Below are positions 28,029 to 35,860 of a stretch of 64,000 nucleotides of DNA, in pieces (the first letter of the stretch is position 1; each line of letters opens with the position of its first letter). The stretch lies in contig JACJYT010000010.1 of assembly GCA_020635975.1 (NCBI GenBank), positions 18,622 through 82,621 of the forward strand, in the 5' to 3' direction. A program made the position numbers and the translations under genes. This stretch comes from Chitinophagales bacterium. Its GTDB lineage: Bacteria > Bacteroidota > Bacteroidia > Chitinophagales > UBA8649. Below the pieces are notes generated by a model. That model had not been told where the DNA came from and searched no databases. It worked only from the letters and a program-made list of their open reading frames with translations.

Positions 28029-29231
28029 ATGAAAAGGAGATATTATTTCTATACTTTACTTTTTCTAAGTCTACTTTCATGTAAAAAGGAGAAACAAAAT
28101 CAATGCGCCGACACCTGGGAAGAAGATGTGCCAGGTTATTGGTTTCTTGGTGATTTGCACGTGCATGCAAGTGGTGCAAGTAACGATACTGGGGGCGACT
28201 CTTACCCGATAGATATTAGGAACAAGGCAATGCAATTAGGACTAGATTTTGTTGTGCTTACCGACCACAGCAATAGCACAGGCAGCGATACGGATACGAC
28301 CTATGAAGACCCAAGCTTGTTCAATCTTGGTCCGGAATTCCCTTATTGGGATTCGTGTCTAGCGCTTAGTTTGAGCAATCAATTTTTATTTGTTTGTGGA
28401 AATGAAATCAGTCCGGTTAACCCAGATAATAGCATTCCAACAGGGCATATTGGCTGCATACCCATGGATTTAGTGAATTTTGATAAGCAAGTAGTCTTTA
28501 TCGACAGACCAAAGGGTTCCGTTTCGGGAGCAGATGTGCTTCAGCAAGCCGATCAAGCCGGATGCTTTAAAATTGTTAATCATCCTTATGCAATTAATAG
28601 GTGGATTGCTTATGATTGGACAAGCTATGATTACGATGCTATTGAGGTGTGGAATGGAACCATAGGTTACGATGATTTTGATAGATTTAGCTATGATGCT
28701 TGGATTTGTGATTTACTACATGGAAGAAAGGTTACAGCTATTGGAAGTAGCGATAACCATAGAGTAAATACGCTTGCGCCGGGCGAATTGTTTAATCCAG
28801 CTTTGGGCTATCCAATGACTGCTGTCTTCGCCGAGAATCTTACTTGGCCCAATATTATTAAGGGCTTACAAGAAGGTAAGGTTTCTGTAGTGGAAGGCTC
28901 TAGTCGGCTTTATATTGACGATTATACCGAAGCCAAGTGCCATGCTAAGGGTAAAGATGTTGCATGGATTCGTTTACGAGGTCAGGTGGATGCTCAATTA
29001 GTAAACCCGGTCCTTACTTTATATCATTTTACTTCCTGCATCGATCCCCGACCTAGCACAAGCGAATACCCAGAGCTTAACCAAACTATAGTTTTTCAGA
29101 AAACTTTGGATCCAAGCTCTAGCTTTGATGAGGGTATTAAAGTAAGCGGAAAGCAAGGGGTTTACGCTGCAAAGTTAAGTGGAGATAATTTTCATTATTG
29201 GGCATTAAGTAGAGCGATAGTAATTAATTAA
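28029..29231 (+). CDS. PHP-domain (CehA/McbA-type) metallohydrolase lipoprotein
   Basis: The 400-residue product has a lipoprotein signal ending in LLSC (Cys18) and a PHP-type metal site: GDLHVHASG, FVVLTDHSNS, IVNHPYA and IGSSDNHR supply the expected His/Asp ligands. CehA/McbA-family proteins in this superfamily are hydrolases of phosphoester or carbamate-type bonds. The lipidated N-terminus places it on the periplasmic side of a membrane or on the outer membrane. The last 100 residues form a beta-rich tail. Substrate unknown. It is divergent from the Asp-box gene. Confidence 0.8.
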   Translation: MKRRYYFYTLLFLSLLSCKKEKQNQCADTWEEDVPGYWFLGDLHVHASGASNDTGGDSYPIDIRNKAMQLGLDFVVLTDHSNSTGSDTDTTYEDPSLFNLGPEFPYWDSCLALSLSNQFLFVCGNEISPVNPDNSIPTGHIGCIPMDLVNFDKQVVFIDRPKGSVSGADVLQQADQAGCFKIVNHPYAINRWIAYDWTSYDYDAIEVWNGTIGYDDFDRFSYDAWICDLLHGRKVTAIGSSDNHRVNTLAPGELFNPALGYPMTAVFAENLTWPNIIKGLQEGKVSVVEGSSRLYIDDYTEAKCHAKGKDVAWIRLRGQVDAQLVNPVLTLYHFTSCIDPRPSTSEYPELNQTIVFQKTLDPSSSFDEGIKVSGKQGVYAAKLSGDNFHYWALSRAIVIN

Positions 29232-29242
29232 AAAATTATACT

Positions 29243-29355
29243 TACCTTTGCACTTTATTTTAACCGAGCAGGTTAATTGTTGGGGGTTGTCCGAGAAATT
29301 ATAATTAAAAATATTTTCCTTCCAATAATTAACAACTCCCAAATATCGCAAAACA
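29243..29355 (+). promoter_or_regulatory. Promoter -7 element and structured 5' leader of the DEAD-box helicase
   Basis: TACCTTTG at 29243-29250 is a good -7 element. The following leader of about 100 bases holds GTTAATTGTTGG (29272-29283), able to pair with CCAATAATTAAC (29322-29333), and GGGGGTTGT (29282-29290), able to pair with ACAACTCCC (29332-29340). The two pairings are nested in opposite order, so they suit a pseudoknot or a switch. Confidence 0.5.
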
Positions 29356-31236
29356 ATGCAAAAATTTCAAGATCTTGGTCTTGATGCGTCTATATTAGAT
29401 GCATTGGCCCAAAAAGGCTTTAGTGAGCCAACACCAATTCAAGAGAAAGTTATTCCAATTTTACTTCAACGTGATCGCAACGTGGTTGGACAAGCGCAAA
29501 CCGGAACAGGCAAGACAGCTGCTTTTGGTTTACCTATTGTTCAAAATATTGAAGAACGTTCTGGAAAAGTTCAAGCAATTATCTTAGCTCCAACCAGAGA
29601 GTTAGCTGTTCAGGTTGCTGAAGAAATGGATTCTTTTAAAGGTAAGAAAAGATTACAAATCACTACCGTATATGGTGGTCAGCCTATCGATAGACAAATT
29701 AGAGAATTGCAAAAAGGTGCAGACATTGTTGTTGGTACACCAGGTCGTGTAATTGACCTAATTAAAAGAAACAAACTGCAACTTAGCGAAGTAAAATATT
29801 TCGTATTAGATGAGGCAGATGAAATGTTAAATATGGGTTTCATTGAAGATATTGAATATATTTTAAGTGAAACAAACGACGACAAACAAGTACTGTTATT
29901 CTCTGCTACCATGCCTTCTAAAATTTTGAAGTTGGCAAAAAAATACATGGGCGATTATGAATTGCTTCATGTAGAGAAATCTCAGGTTACTACAGAAAAT
30001 ACAGAGCAATTGTATTATGCCGTAAGTGCTAAGGATAAAATGAAAGTATTAGAAAGAATTATGGAGATGACTCCAGATTTCTACGGAATTGTTTTCTGTA
30101 ATACTAGAATGGGAACGGATGATGTAACACGCGAATTGAATAAAATGGGTGTGGCCGCAGAAGCCTTACATGGTGATGTACAACAAAATCAAAGAGAAAG
30201 AATCTTACAACGATTTAAAAATAAAGCTTGTACCGTTCTTTGTGCAACGGATGTTGCAGCTAGAGGTATTGATGTTAATGAGTTAACTCATGTTATCAAT
30301 TATCAATTACCTCAAGATCCAGAAGCCTATGTGCATAGAATTGGAAGAACTGGACGAGCAGGAAATAAGGGTGTTGCAATTTCATTGATTGCTAATGGCG
30401 AGAAAAAACAAATGAATATTATTCAGAGCATTTCTAAAGTTCAAATGACTAAGGCAGAGTTGCCAAGTGCTAAAGAAATGATTCAGGCTAAAATGGATAA
30501 GATTTTTGCTGATATCATAACTACAGAACTTACTGAGAAAGATGCTAATATTTTAAAACTTGCTACTCGATTAATTGAGTCTAATGAATCCAGTGATGTA
30601 CTTACTGCTGCACTTAAGTACTTTTTAAAGGATGAACTTCAAGCTAAGAATTTTGAAGAAATTAAAATGCAAAAAGATCTTGGTGGGACAAAAGGAAATG
30701 GCGAAGTACGTTTGTTTGTTGCCAAAGGAAAGAGAGACAGAATGTCGCCTCAAGATTTGGAAGCTTTTATTTGTGCTCAATCAGGTATTGCTAGCAATGC
30801 TTTTTTAGATACTTTTATGCTCGATGAGTTTTCTTTTGTAACCTTAGAAAGTGATGATGCCGATGTGGTTCTAGCGCGTTTTAAGAACATTACCAGCGAT
30901 GGTAAAAGCGTTATAACCAAAGCGAAACAACGCGATGGAGGAGGAGGAAGCTCGAGAGGAGGCTCTAAATTTGGAGCTGGATCTAGAGAAAAGGATAGTA
31001 AATTTAGAAGTGGCGATGGAGGTCGAAGAAATGATTCGAGTAGCTCTAATGGCGGCAGACGTAGAAGTACGGAAACCTCAAGTAGCTTTGGTGGCGGACG
31101 TAGAAGATCGGAATCTAGCACCTCATCTAATGCAGGAGGACGAAGAAGAAAAGAAAGTTCAGGCGCTGGAAATCATAATTCTTTCTATGGTAAACCTAGC
31201 GGAGAGAAATCTAAGTTTAAGAATGCTAAATATTAG
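29356..31236 (+). CDS. ATP-dependent RNA helicase, DEAD-box (DeaD/CsdA type)
   Basis: The 626-residue cytoplasmic RNA helicase remodels RNA, typically in ribosome assembly, mRNA decay and cold adaptation. Motifs in order: the Q motif (FSEPTPIQEKVIP), AQTGTGKT (motif I), PTRELA, TPGRV, DEAD (about 154-157), SAT (III), then helicase C with ATDVAARGID and HRIGRTGRAG. Residues about 455-520 form a DbpA-like RNA-binding domain, and the tail from about 525 is an Arg/Gly/Ser-rich RGG-type region. The long structured leader suggests mRNA-level control. The downstream dksA-like gene overlaps its 3' end by 14 bases. Confidence 0.93.
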   Translation: MQKFQDLGLDASILDALAQKGFSEPTPIQEKVIPILLQRDRNVVGQAQTGTGKTAAFGLPIVQNIEERSGKVQAIILAPTRELAVQVAEEMDSFKGKKRLQITTVYGGQPIDRQIRELQKGADIVVGTPGRVIDLIKRNKLQLSEVKYFVLDEADEMLNMGFIEDIEYILSETNDDKQVLLFSATMPSKILKLAKKYMGDYELLHVEKSQVTTENTEQLYYAVSAKDKMKVLERIMEMTPDFYGIVFCNTRMGTDDVTRELNKMGVAAEALHGDVQQNQRERILQRFKNKACTVLCATDVAARGIDVNELTHVINYQLPQDPEAYVHRIGRTGRAGNKGVAISLIANGEKKQMNIIQSISKVQMTKAELPSAKEMIQAKMDKIFADIITTELTEKDANILKLATRLIESNESSDVLTAALKYFLKDELQAKNFEEIKMQKDLGGTKGNGEVRLFVAKGKRDRMSPQDLEAFICAQSGIASNAFLDTFMLDEFSFVTLESDDADVVLARFKNITSDGKSVITKAKQRDGGGGSSRGGSKFGAGSREKDSKFRSGDGGRRNDSSSSNGGRRRSTETSSSFGGGRRRSESSTSSNAGGRRRKESSGAGNHNSFYGKPSGEKSKFKNAKY

Positions 31237-31555
31237 TCAGAAAGCATTATTAAAAGATAAAATTACTTCTAAACTCAAAACTTTAGAAGAAGATATTTCC
31301 TTTTTGGAAGAAACTACGCGCCCTATTGCACCTGAAAATGCAATAGGGCGTGTTAGTAGAATGGATGCTATAAATAACAAAAGCATAGCGGAAGAATCCT
31401 TGAGAAATGCTAGATTGAATAAAACTAAATTAGAGGAGGCCTTACTTCGTTTAGCGGATTCAGATTTTGGACTTTGCTTTAAATGCAAAGAAGCTATTGA
31501 TTTTGAGCGTTTGCTTTATTTGCCAGAAACTAGAATTTGTGTAGCTTGTAGGTAA
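31223..31555 (+). CDS. DksA/TraR-type zinc-finger protein
   Basis: This 110-residue protein is DksA/TraR-like: a coiled-coil N-terminal half, the conserved RPIAPENAIGRVSRMDAI segment, then a C4 zinc finger with Cys85, Cys88, Cys106 and Cys109. Such proteins bind the secondary channel of RNA polymerase, although in Bacteroidota this small type may serve other roles. The reading frame extends far upstream inside the helicase gene, but ATG 31223 is chosen because the family N-terminus begins there. The 14-base overlap with the helicase stop suggests translational coupling. A strong inverted repeat lies inside the gene (31316-31353). Confidence 0.85.
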   Translation: MLNISQKALLKDKITSKLKTLEEDISFLEETTRPIAPENAIGRVSRMDAINNKSIAEESLRNARLNKTKLEEALLRLADSDFGLCFKCKEAIDFERLLYLPETRICVACR

Positions 31556-31769
31556 ACTATAGTTTACAGTAATACTTCATTGGTATCCGCCAAAATGGGC
31601 AATAATAGCGAAAGTTGTCTCTAGACTAATGGACTTAAGTTTTTGGAGTGCTTTATGGATGCTACTCTACAATCCAACAGGACTTATCTTATTTTAAGAG
31701 CTAAAACTTCTAGTATTTTACCTCTACATGAATATCCTCGCTATTTCTAATTCTTAATTTAGATCTAAG
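31556..31769. other. Intergenic region, little seen
   Basis: About 210 bases between convergent genes. A 16-base perfect palindrome GTAAACTATAGTTTAC (31552-31567) spans the dksA-like stop codon. No T-tailed terminator and no RNA gene recognised. Confidence 0.4.
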
Positions 31770-33128
31770 CTATTTAATATATATCGTTTTAACATTGGCA
31801 AATTCTTTTAAGGCCTCTTCTCCTAATTCTCTTCCATAACCACTTTTTTTGATTCCACCAAAAGGAAGTCGAGGATCCGATTTTACCATGCTATTCACAA
31901 ATACTGCGCCCTCTTCCAATTCAGCCGCCATTTCCATGGCAAGTGCATGATTTTCTGTGAAAATAGATACGCCAAGTCCAAATGGGCTTTCATTACTTAG
32001 TTTAATAGCCTCGGCATTATTAGAGAATTTTTTGATTACGGCCAAGGGGCCAAATGTCTCTTCCTGAAAAACAGGAACCTGAGTATTTTCAACTTCAATC
32101 AAACTGCTCTCAAAAAAGGCTCCTTTTCTTCCACCGCCCTTTAAAAGTAGTGCACCTAAATTTATAGAATCTTGAATTTGTTTTTCTAATTCTATGGCCA
32201 AACTTTCTTTTGCTAAAGTACCTAAAGTACAGTCCTCTTCTAAGGGGTTAGTAGCAATAAGTTTATCCATTTGTGTAAGCAGCATCTCCTTAAATTTCTC
32301 ATATATTTTTTCATGCACCAAAAAACGCTTTGCGGCAATACAACTTTGTCCAGCATTTTGAAACCTAGCCCAAGCTATTTCAGCAATATGTTTTTCCAAA
32401 TTAGCATCTTCTAAAAGGATTAATGCGTTACTGCCACCAAGTTCTAGTACGGTTTTCTTTAAGGCTCTACCCGAGCTTTCTGCAACGGAAGCACCTGCCT
32501 TTTCACTACCCGTTAGTGTAACCCCTTTTATAGCTTCATTCGCTATGATATTTGGGATCCTCTCACTTTCAATAATTAAATTTTCACAAATACTAAAATC
32601 CAATTTTAACTCTAAGAAAAGTTCTCGGATGCTATTACTGCATAAGCTAACATTGCTTGCATGTTTGAGCAGCAACACGTTGCCCAGTAATAGATTGGGA
32701 GCTAAAACTCGAAAAAATTGCCAAAAAGGGAAGTTCCATGGCATAATGCAAAGAATGGTTCCTAGGGCTTCTAAACGAATAAAGCTTTTTTTCGCATCCG
32801 TTTCCACTATTTTCGGCTCTAAGAATTTTTTTGCATTTTCCGCATAATAGGTACAAACCCAAGCGCATTTTTCAATTTCTGCTTTAGCCTGACTAATGGG
32901 TTTTCCCATTTCCATTGCTATCAACTTAGAGAGGGAAGCTTCTTTTTCGCGAAGCTTTTTAGCTAGTTTAAGTAATTGTTCTGACCTAAAAGACAAACTC
33001 TTTTTCTTCCATTGCGGATAGCCTTTTTCTAAAGCCTTAATTTTGAATAAAATTTCTTCTTCGTTCATCGCTTTAAAAGAAGCTAGCTCCTCTTGATTAT
33101 AGGGATTGATACTTTTGATTTGGCTCAT
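31770..33128 (-). CDS. NAD(P)-dependent aldehyde dehydrogenase (succinate-semialdehyde dehydrogenase type)
   Basis: This 452-residue cytoplasmic aldehyde dehydrogenase oxidises an aldehyde, perhaps succinate semialdehyde, to the acid. Visible are MPWNFPFWQFFR (cofactor region), VTLTGSEKAG, the general-base Glu in VLELGGSN, the catalytic Cys263 in NAGQSCIAAKRF, the EETFGP motif, and C-terminal PFGGIKKSGYGRELG. The compact length (about 450) matches the GabD-like short subgroup. The exact substrate is not settled by sequence. It is monocistronic, divergent from the histidine kinase. Confidence 0.88.
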   Translation of the reverse strand: MSQIKSINPYNQEELASFKAMNEEEILFKIKALEKGYPQWKKKSLSFRSEQLLKLAKKLREKEASLSKLIAMEMGKPISQAKAEIEKCAWVCTYYAENAKKFLEPKIVETDAKKSFIRLEALGTILCIMPWNFPFWQFFRVLAPNLLLGNVLLLKHASNVSLCSNSIRELFLELKLDFSICENLIIESERIPNIIANEAIKGVTLTGSEKAGASVAESSGRALKKTVLELGGSNALILLEDANLEKHIAEIAWARFQNAGQSCIAAKRFLVHEKIYEKFKEMLLTQMDKLIATNPLEEDCTLGTLAKESLAIELEKQIQDSINLGALLLKGGGRKGAFFESSLIEVENTQVPVFQEETFGPLAVIKKFSNNAEAIKLSNESPFGLGVSIFTENHALAMEMAAELEEGAVFVNSMVKSDPRLPFGGIKKSGYGRELGEEALKEFANVKTIYIK

Positions 33129-33201
33129 ATTGCTAAGTTAATGCTTTCTAAAACTACTTAAAAAAGTTCTTTCTTAATCGGATAAATGATAAATTTAACA
33201 A

Positions 33202-34461
33202 GTGAAAAATTCTCAAATAAGATTGGTTGTAGTTCTCGGACTAATTGCCATAATGTGCATTGTTTCTGTTCAGTTTTATTGGCTCAGAAAGGCTTACGAT
33301 ATTAAAGAAAGACAGTTTACAGAAACTATACATACTGCTTTGCAAAATGTTGCCGATAACTTAGCCAATATTAACGACGGCGTTTTAGGTAATGAAGATA
33401 TTATTTCTCAACTTTCTAGCGATTATTTTGTGGTAAACATCAATGATGTTATTGATGCCAATACCTTAGAATATTATTTGAGAAATGAGTTTGAGAAGTT
33501 TCAGGTTAATTTGGATTTTGAGTACGCTATCTACGATTGTGGAAGTCACCAAATGGTATATGGTAACTATGTTAAATTGGAAGATAATAACAGAGAAGAA
33601 GAAATATCTACCTATCTACCAACCTATGATGAATATACCTATTATTTTGGTGTGTATTTTCCAACTAAGTCAAACTTTGTAATCAATAATTTACGCTTGA
33701 GTTTGGTCTTTAGTTTAATCCTTCTTTTAGCTGTGGTTTTCTTTAGTTATGCTATTTATGTTATTCTTCAACAAAAGAGACTCTCCGAGTTGCAAACGGA
33801 TTTTATAAATAACATGACCCACGAGTTTAAAACACCTATTTCCTCTATTTCCCTTTCTGCCGAAGCTATGCTCAAAGCCAAAGAGGTTCAAGATAGTCTT
33901 CGCTTAACGAACTATACCAAGATTATTAAGGAACAAACGGATCGACTTAATTTACAAGTAGAAAAAGTTCTTCAAATTGCTCATTTAGAAGCTAACGACT
34001 TGGTTCTTAAGCCAGAGCGCATAGATTTGGTAGATTTGCTACACACCGTTATTAGAGGAGCAAAGCTCAACTATGAAAAATTGCATGGAACCATAGAGCT
34101 AAATTGCAATTTAAGTCAATGTTATATTACTGCAGATAAAACACACCTCACGAATATCTTACACAATCTTTTAGATAATTCCTTGAAATACAATAACAAT
34201 GTACCTAAGGCAATTTTTAGTTTATCTCAAAATCAGCAGGGAATTGTATTGAGTTTAAAAGATAATGGCATAGGAATTGATGACAAATATTTAAAGCAGT
34301 TATTTGATAAATTTTTTAGAGTCCCAACAGGCAATGTGCACAATGTAAAAGGCTTCGGTTTAGGATTGTTTTATGTAAAGCAAGTTATTGATAAACATAA
34401 TTGGCAAATCAAGCTAGAATCTAAATTGCATGAGGGAACAGAAATAAAGATATGTATATGA
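33202..34461 (+). CDS. Sensor histidine kinase (RprX-like)
   Basis: This 419-residue inner-membrane kinase starts with GTG. It has two membrane segments (about 7-27 and 165-190) around a periplasmic sensor of about 140 residues. The HisKA box is FINNMTHEFKTPISS with phospho-acceptor His207, followed by the N box (HNLLDNSLKYN), G1 (DNGIGI), the F box and G2 (GFGLGLFYVKQ). All catalytic boxes are intact. It overlaps the response regulator gene, so the two form one operon. The layout resembles the Bacteroides RprX/RprY pair. The signal sensed is unknown. Confidence 0.9.
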   Translation: MKNSQIRLVVVLGLIAIMCIVSVQFYWLRKAYDIKERQFTETIHTALQNVADNLANINDGVLGNEDIISQLSSDYFVVNINDVIDANTLEYYLRNEFEKFQVNLDFEYAIYDCGSHQMVYGNYVKLEDNNREEEISTYLPTYDEYTYYFGVYFPTKSNFVINNLRLSLVFSLILLLAVVFFSYAIYVILQQKRLSELQTDFINNMTHEFKTPISSISLSAEAMLKAKEVQDSLRLTNYTKIIKEQTDRLNLQVEKVLQIAHLEANDLVLKPERIDLVDLLHTVIRGAKLNYEKLHGTIELNCNLSQCYITADKTHLTNILHNLLDNSLKYNNNVPKAIFSLSQNQQGIVLSLKDNGIGIDDKYLKQLFDKFFRVPTGNVHNVKGFGLGLFYVKQVIDKHNWQIKLESKLHEGTEIKICI

Positions 34462-35141
34462 AAGAGTTAAAGATTTTATATGTAGAAGACGACCCAAGTT
34501 TAGCTTTTATTACTAAGGAGGAATTAAGCGCTGAATCGTATCAAGTAGTACATTGTGCCGATGGCGAAGAAGCTATCAAAGAATTTGAAATACAGCATTT
34601 TGATATGGCAATTCTAGATATTATGCTTCCAAAAGTAGATGGTTTTGCAATAGCTACGCACATAAGAAAGAAAAATGAAGAAATGCCTATTTTGTTTTTG
34701 TCGGCCAAGTCTTTAGAAGAAGATAGATTAAAAGGATTTTCTATTGGGGCCGACGACTACCTTACCAAGCCATTTAGTATGGATGAACTGCTCTTTAAAA
34801 TTAAAGTATTTTTGAAAAGAAGAAAACTACTGGTAGAAGGAACAGTAAGTAGCTTTGAAATAGGTAAGTATAGTTTTGAACCAAACAATCTTCTATTGAA
34901 GTGTGAAGATTATATTCAAGAATTAACGGCAAAGGAAGCCGACTTGCTGGCCTTGTTTGTTGCTAGTCCAAAGCAAACCATTAAACGCGAAGACATCTTG
35001 GTTAAACTATGGGGGAAGAACGATTATTTTTTAGGTAGGAGCTTAGACGTATTCATTTCTAGATTAAGAAAGTATCTATCCAAAGATGCCGCTATAGAAA
35101 TTCAAACAGTTCGCGGTGTTGGCTTTCGAATGGAATACTAA
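34452..35141 (+). CDS. OmpR-family response regulator (RprY-like)
   Basis: This 229-residue DNA-binding regulator is partner of the upstream kinase. The receiver domain shows the acidic pair Asp13-Asp14, phosphorylation site Asp56 in AILDIMLPKVDG, and Lys106 in YLTKPF. The C-terminal winged helix shows LTAKEADLLALF, WGKNDYFLGRSLDVFISRLRKYL and TVRGVGFRMEY. ATG 34452 overlaps the kinase gene by 10 bases; ATG 34458 would give a classic ATGA overlap and is equally possible. Target genes are unknown. Confidence 0.93.
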   Translation: MYMKELKILYVEDDPSLAFITKEELSAESYQVVHCADGEEAIKEFEIQHFDMAILDIMLPKVDGFAIATHIRKKNEEMPILFLSAKSLEEDRLKGFSIGADDYLTKPFSMDELLFKIKVFLKRRKLLVEGTVSSFEIGKYSFEPNNLLLKCEDYIQELTAKEADLLALFVASPKQTIKREDILVKLWGKNDYFLGRSLDVFISRLRKYLSKDAAIEIQTVRGVGFRMEY

Positions 35142-35148
35142 AAAAAAA

Positions 35149-35176
35149 CCTCCGACCTTTAGGCGGAGGTTTTTTT
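35149..35176. terminator. Terminator between response regulator and lipoprotein genes
   Basis: CCTCCG (35149-35154) pairs with CGGAGG (35164-35169); flanked by A8 on the left and T7 on the right, so bidirectional. Confidence 0.82.
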
Positions 35177-35193
35177 CTATTTTGAGTTTTTCA

Positions 35194-35760
35194 CTACTTC
35201 GTACCAACCATAGTAATAGTTCCAGCTAAAGCACCAGACATTACCAAAGTACTATTTAAAGTGTTATCGTCAATTTTAGTTCCGTCCACCTTGAAAGTCA
35301 ATTCAACTGGTAAAGGAAATCCTAAACCTAAATCAACTTCAGTAATGATTGAAGTACTTGGCACATTGTAAGTATTACCATCTACACTAGCTTCAATACT
35401 AACTTCTAAAGGTAAATCTACTGCAGAACCAACAATTGTTGCAGAAACATCTAAACTTACCTCAATTCTAATTTTATCTGGCTTCCCATTTACAGTTGCA
35501 ACACTAGTAGTCGTGTTTCCATTAGAATTTGATAATCCACCTGAACCAGTGTAAACTACATCGTAGTTTCCAGCAAATTTTGCATTCGAAGCAGTTGCAC
35601 AATCTTCACCTTCATATCCAATCGGACAATCAGAACTTGTGTTTTCGCAAACGCCATCAACACAGATATATCCTGCTGGGCAATATTCGTCTTTACACTC
35701 TTCTTTTTTACAAGCGGCTAACAACACTAAGGTCATTAAAATAGGAAATAATTTTTTCAT
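35194..35760 (-). CDS. Small Cys-rich lipoprotein
   Basis: This 188-residue product is not recognised as a named family. It has a lipoprotein signal (MKKLFPILMTLVLLAAC, Cys17). An EGF-like Cys-rich stretch follows (CKDEYCPAGYICVDGVC...DCPIGYEGEDC, about 22-55). A Ser/Thr-rich beta domain of about 130 residues completes it. Similar N-terminal Cys motifs occur on exported lipoproteins of marine Bacteroidota. It is probably on the cell surface or periplasmic face of a membrane. It converges with the regulator gene and shares its terminator. Confidence 0.75.
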   Translation of the reverse strand: MKKLFPILMTLVLLAACKKEECKDEYCPAGYICVDGVCENTSSDCPIGYEGEDCATASNAKFAGNYDVVYTGSGGLSNSNGNTTTSVATVNGKPDKIRIEVSLDVSATIVGSAVDLPLEVSIEASVDGNTYNVPSTSIITEVDLGLGFPLPVELTFKVDGTKIDDNTLNSTLVMSGALAGTITMVGTK

Positions 35761-35842
35761 TGATTTTAAATTTTTTTTGTGAATTTAAATTAAAAATTTC
35801 AAATGTCCTACATTCTTTAACATTTAACTAGTGTAAATATCC

Positions 35843-35850
35843 TATTTTTG
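35843..35850 (+). promoter_or_regulatory. -7 element (TATTTTTG) of mtaB
   Basis: TAnnTTTG match ending 10 bases before the mtaB start codon. Confidence 0.4.
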
Positions 35851-35860
35851 CACTTCTTAT

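Noticed and set aside
30777..31121. Minus-strand Pro/Leu-rich open frame opposite the helicase tail
   Set aside because: It is the antisense reading of the Gly/Arg/Ser-rich stretch; no start context or family features.
30935..31222. N-terminal extension of the DksA-like protein
   Set aside because: The extension is a Glu/Ala/Val-rich shadow of the helicase RGG-coding repeat and has no family resemblance.
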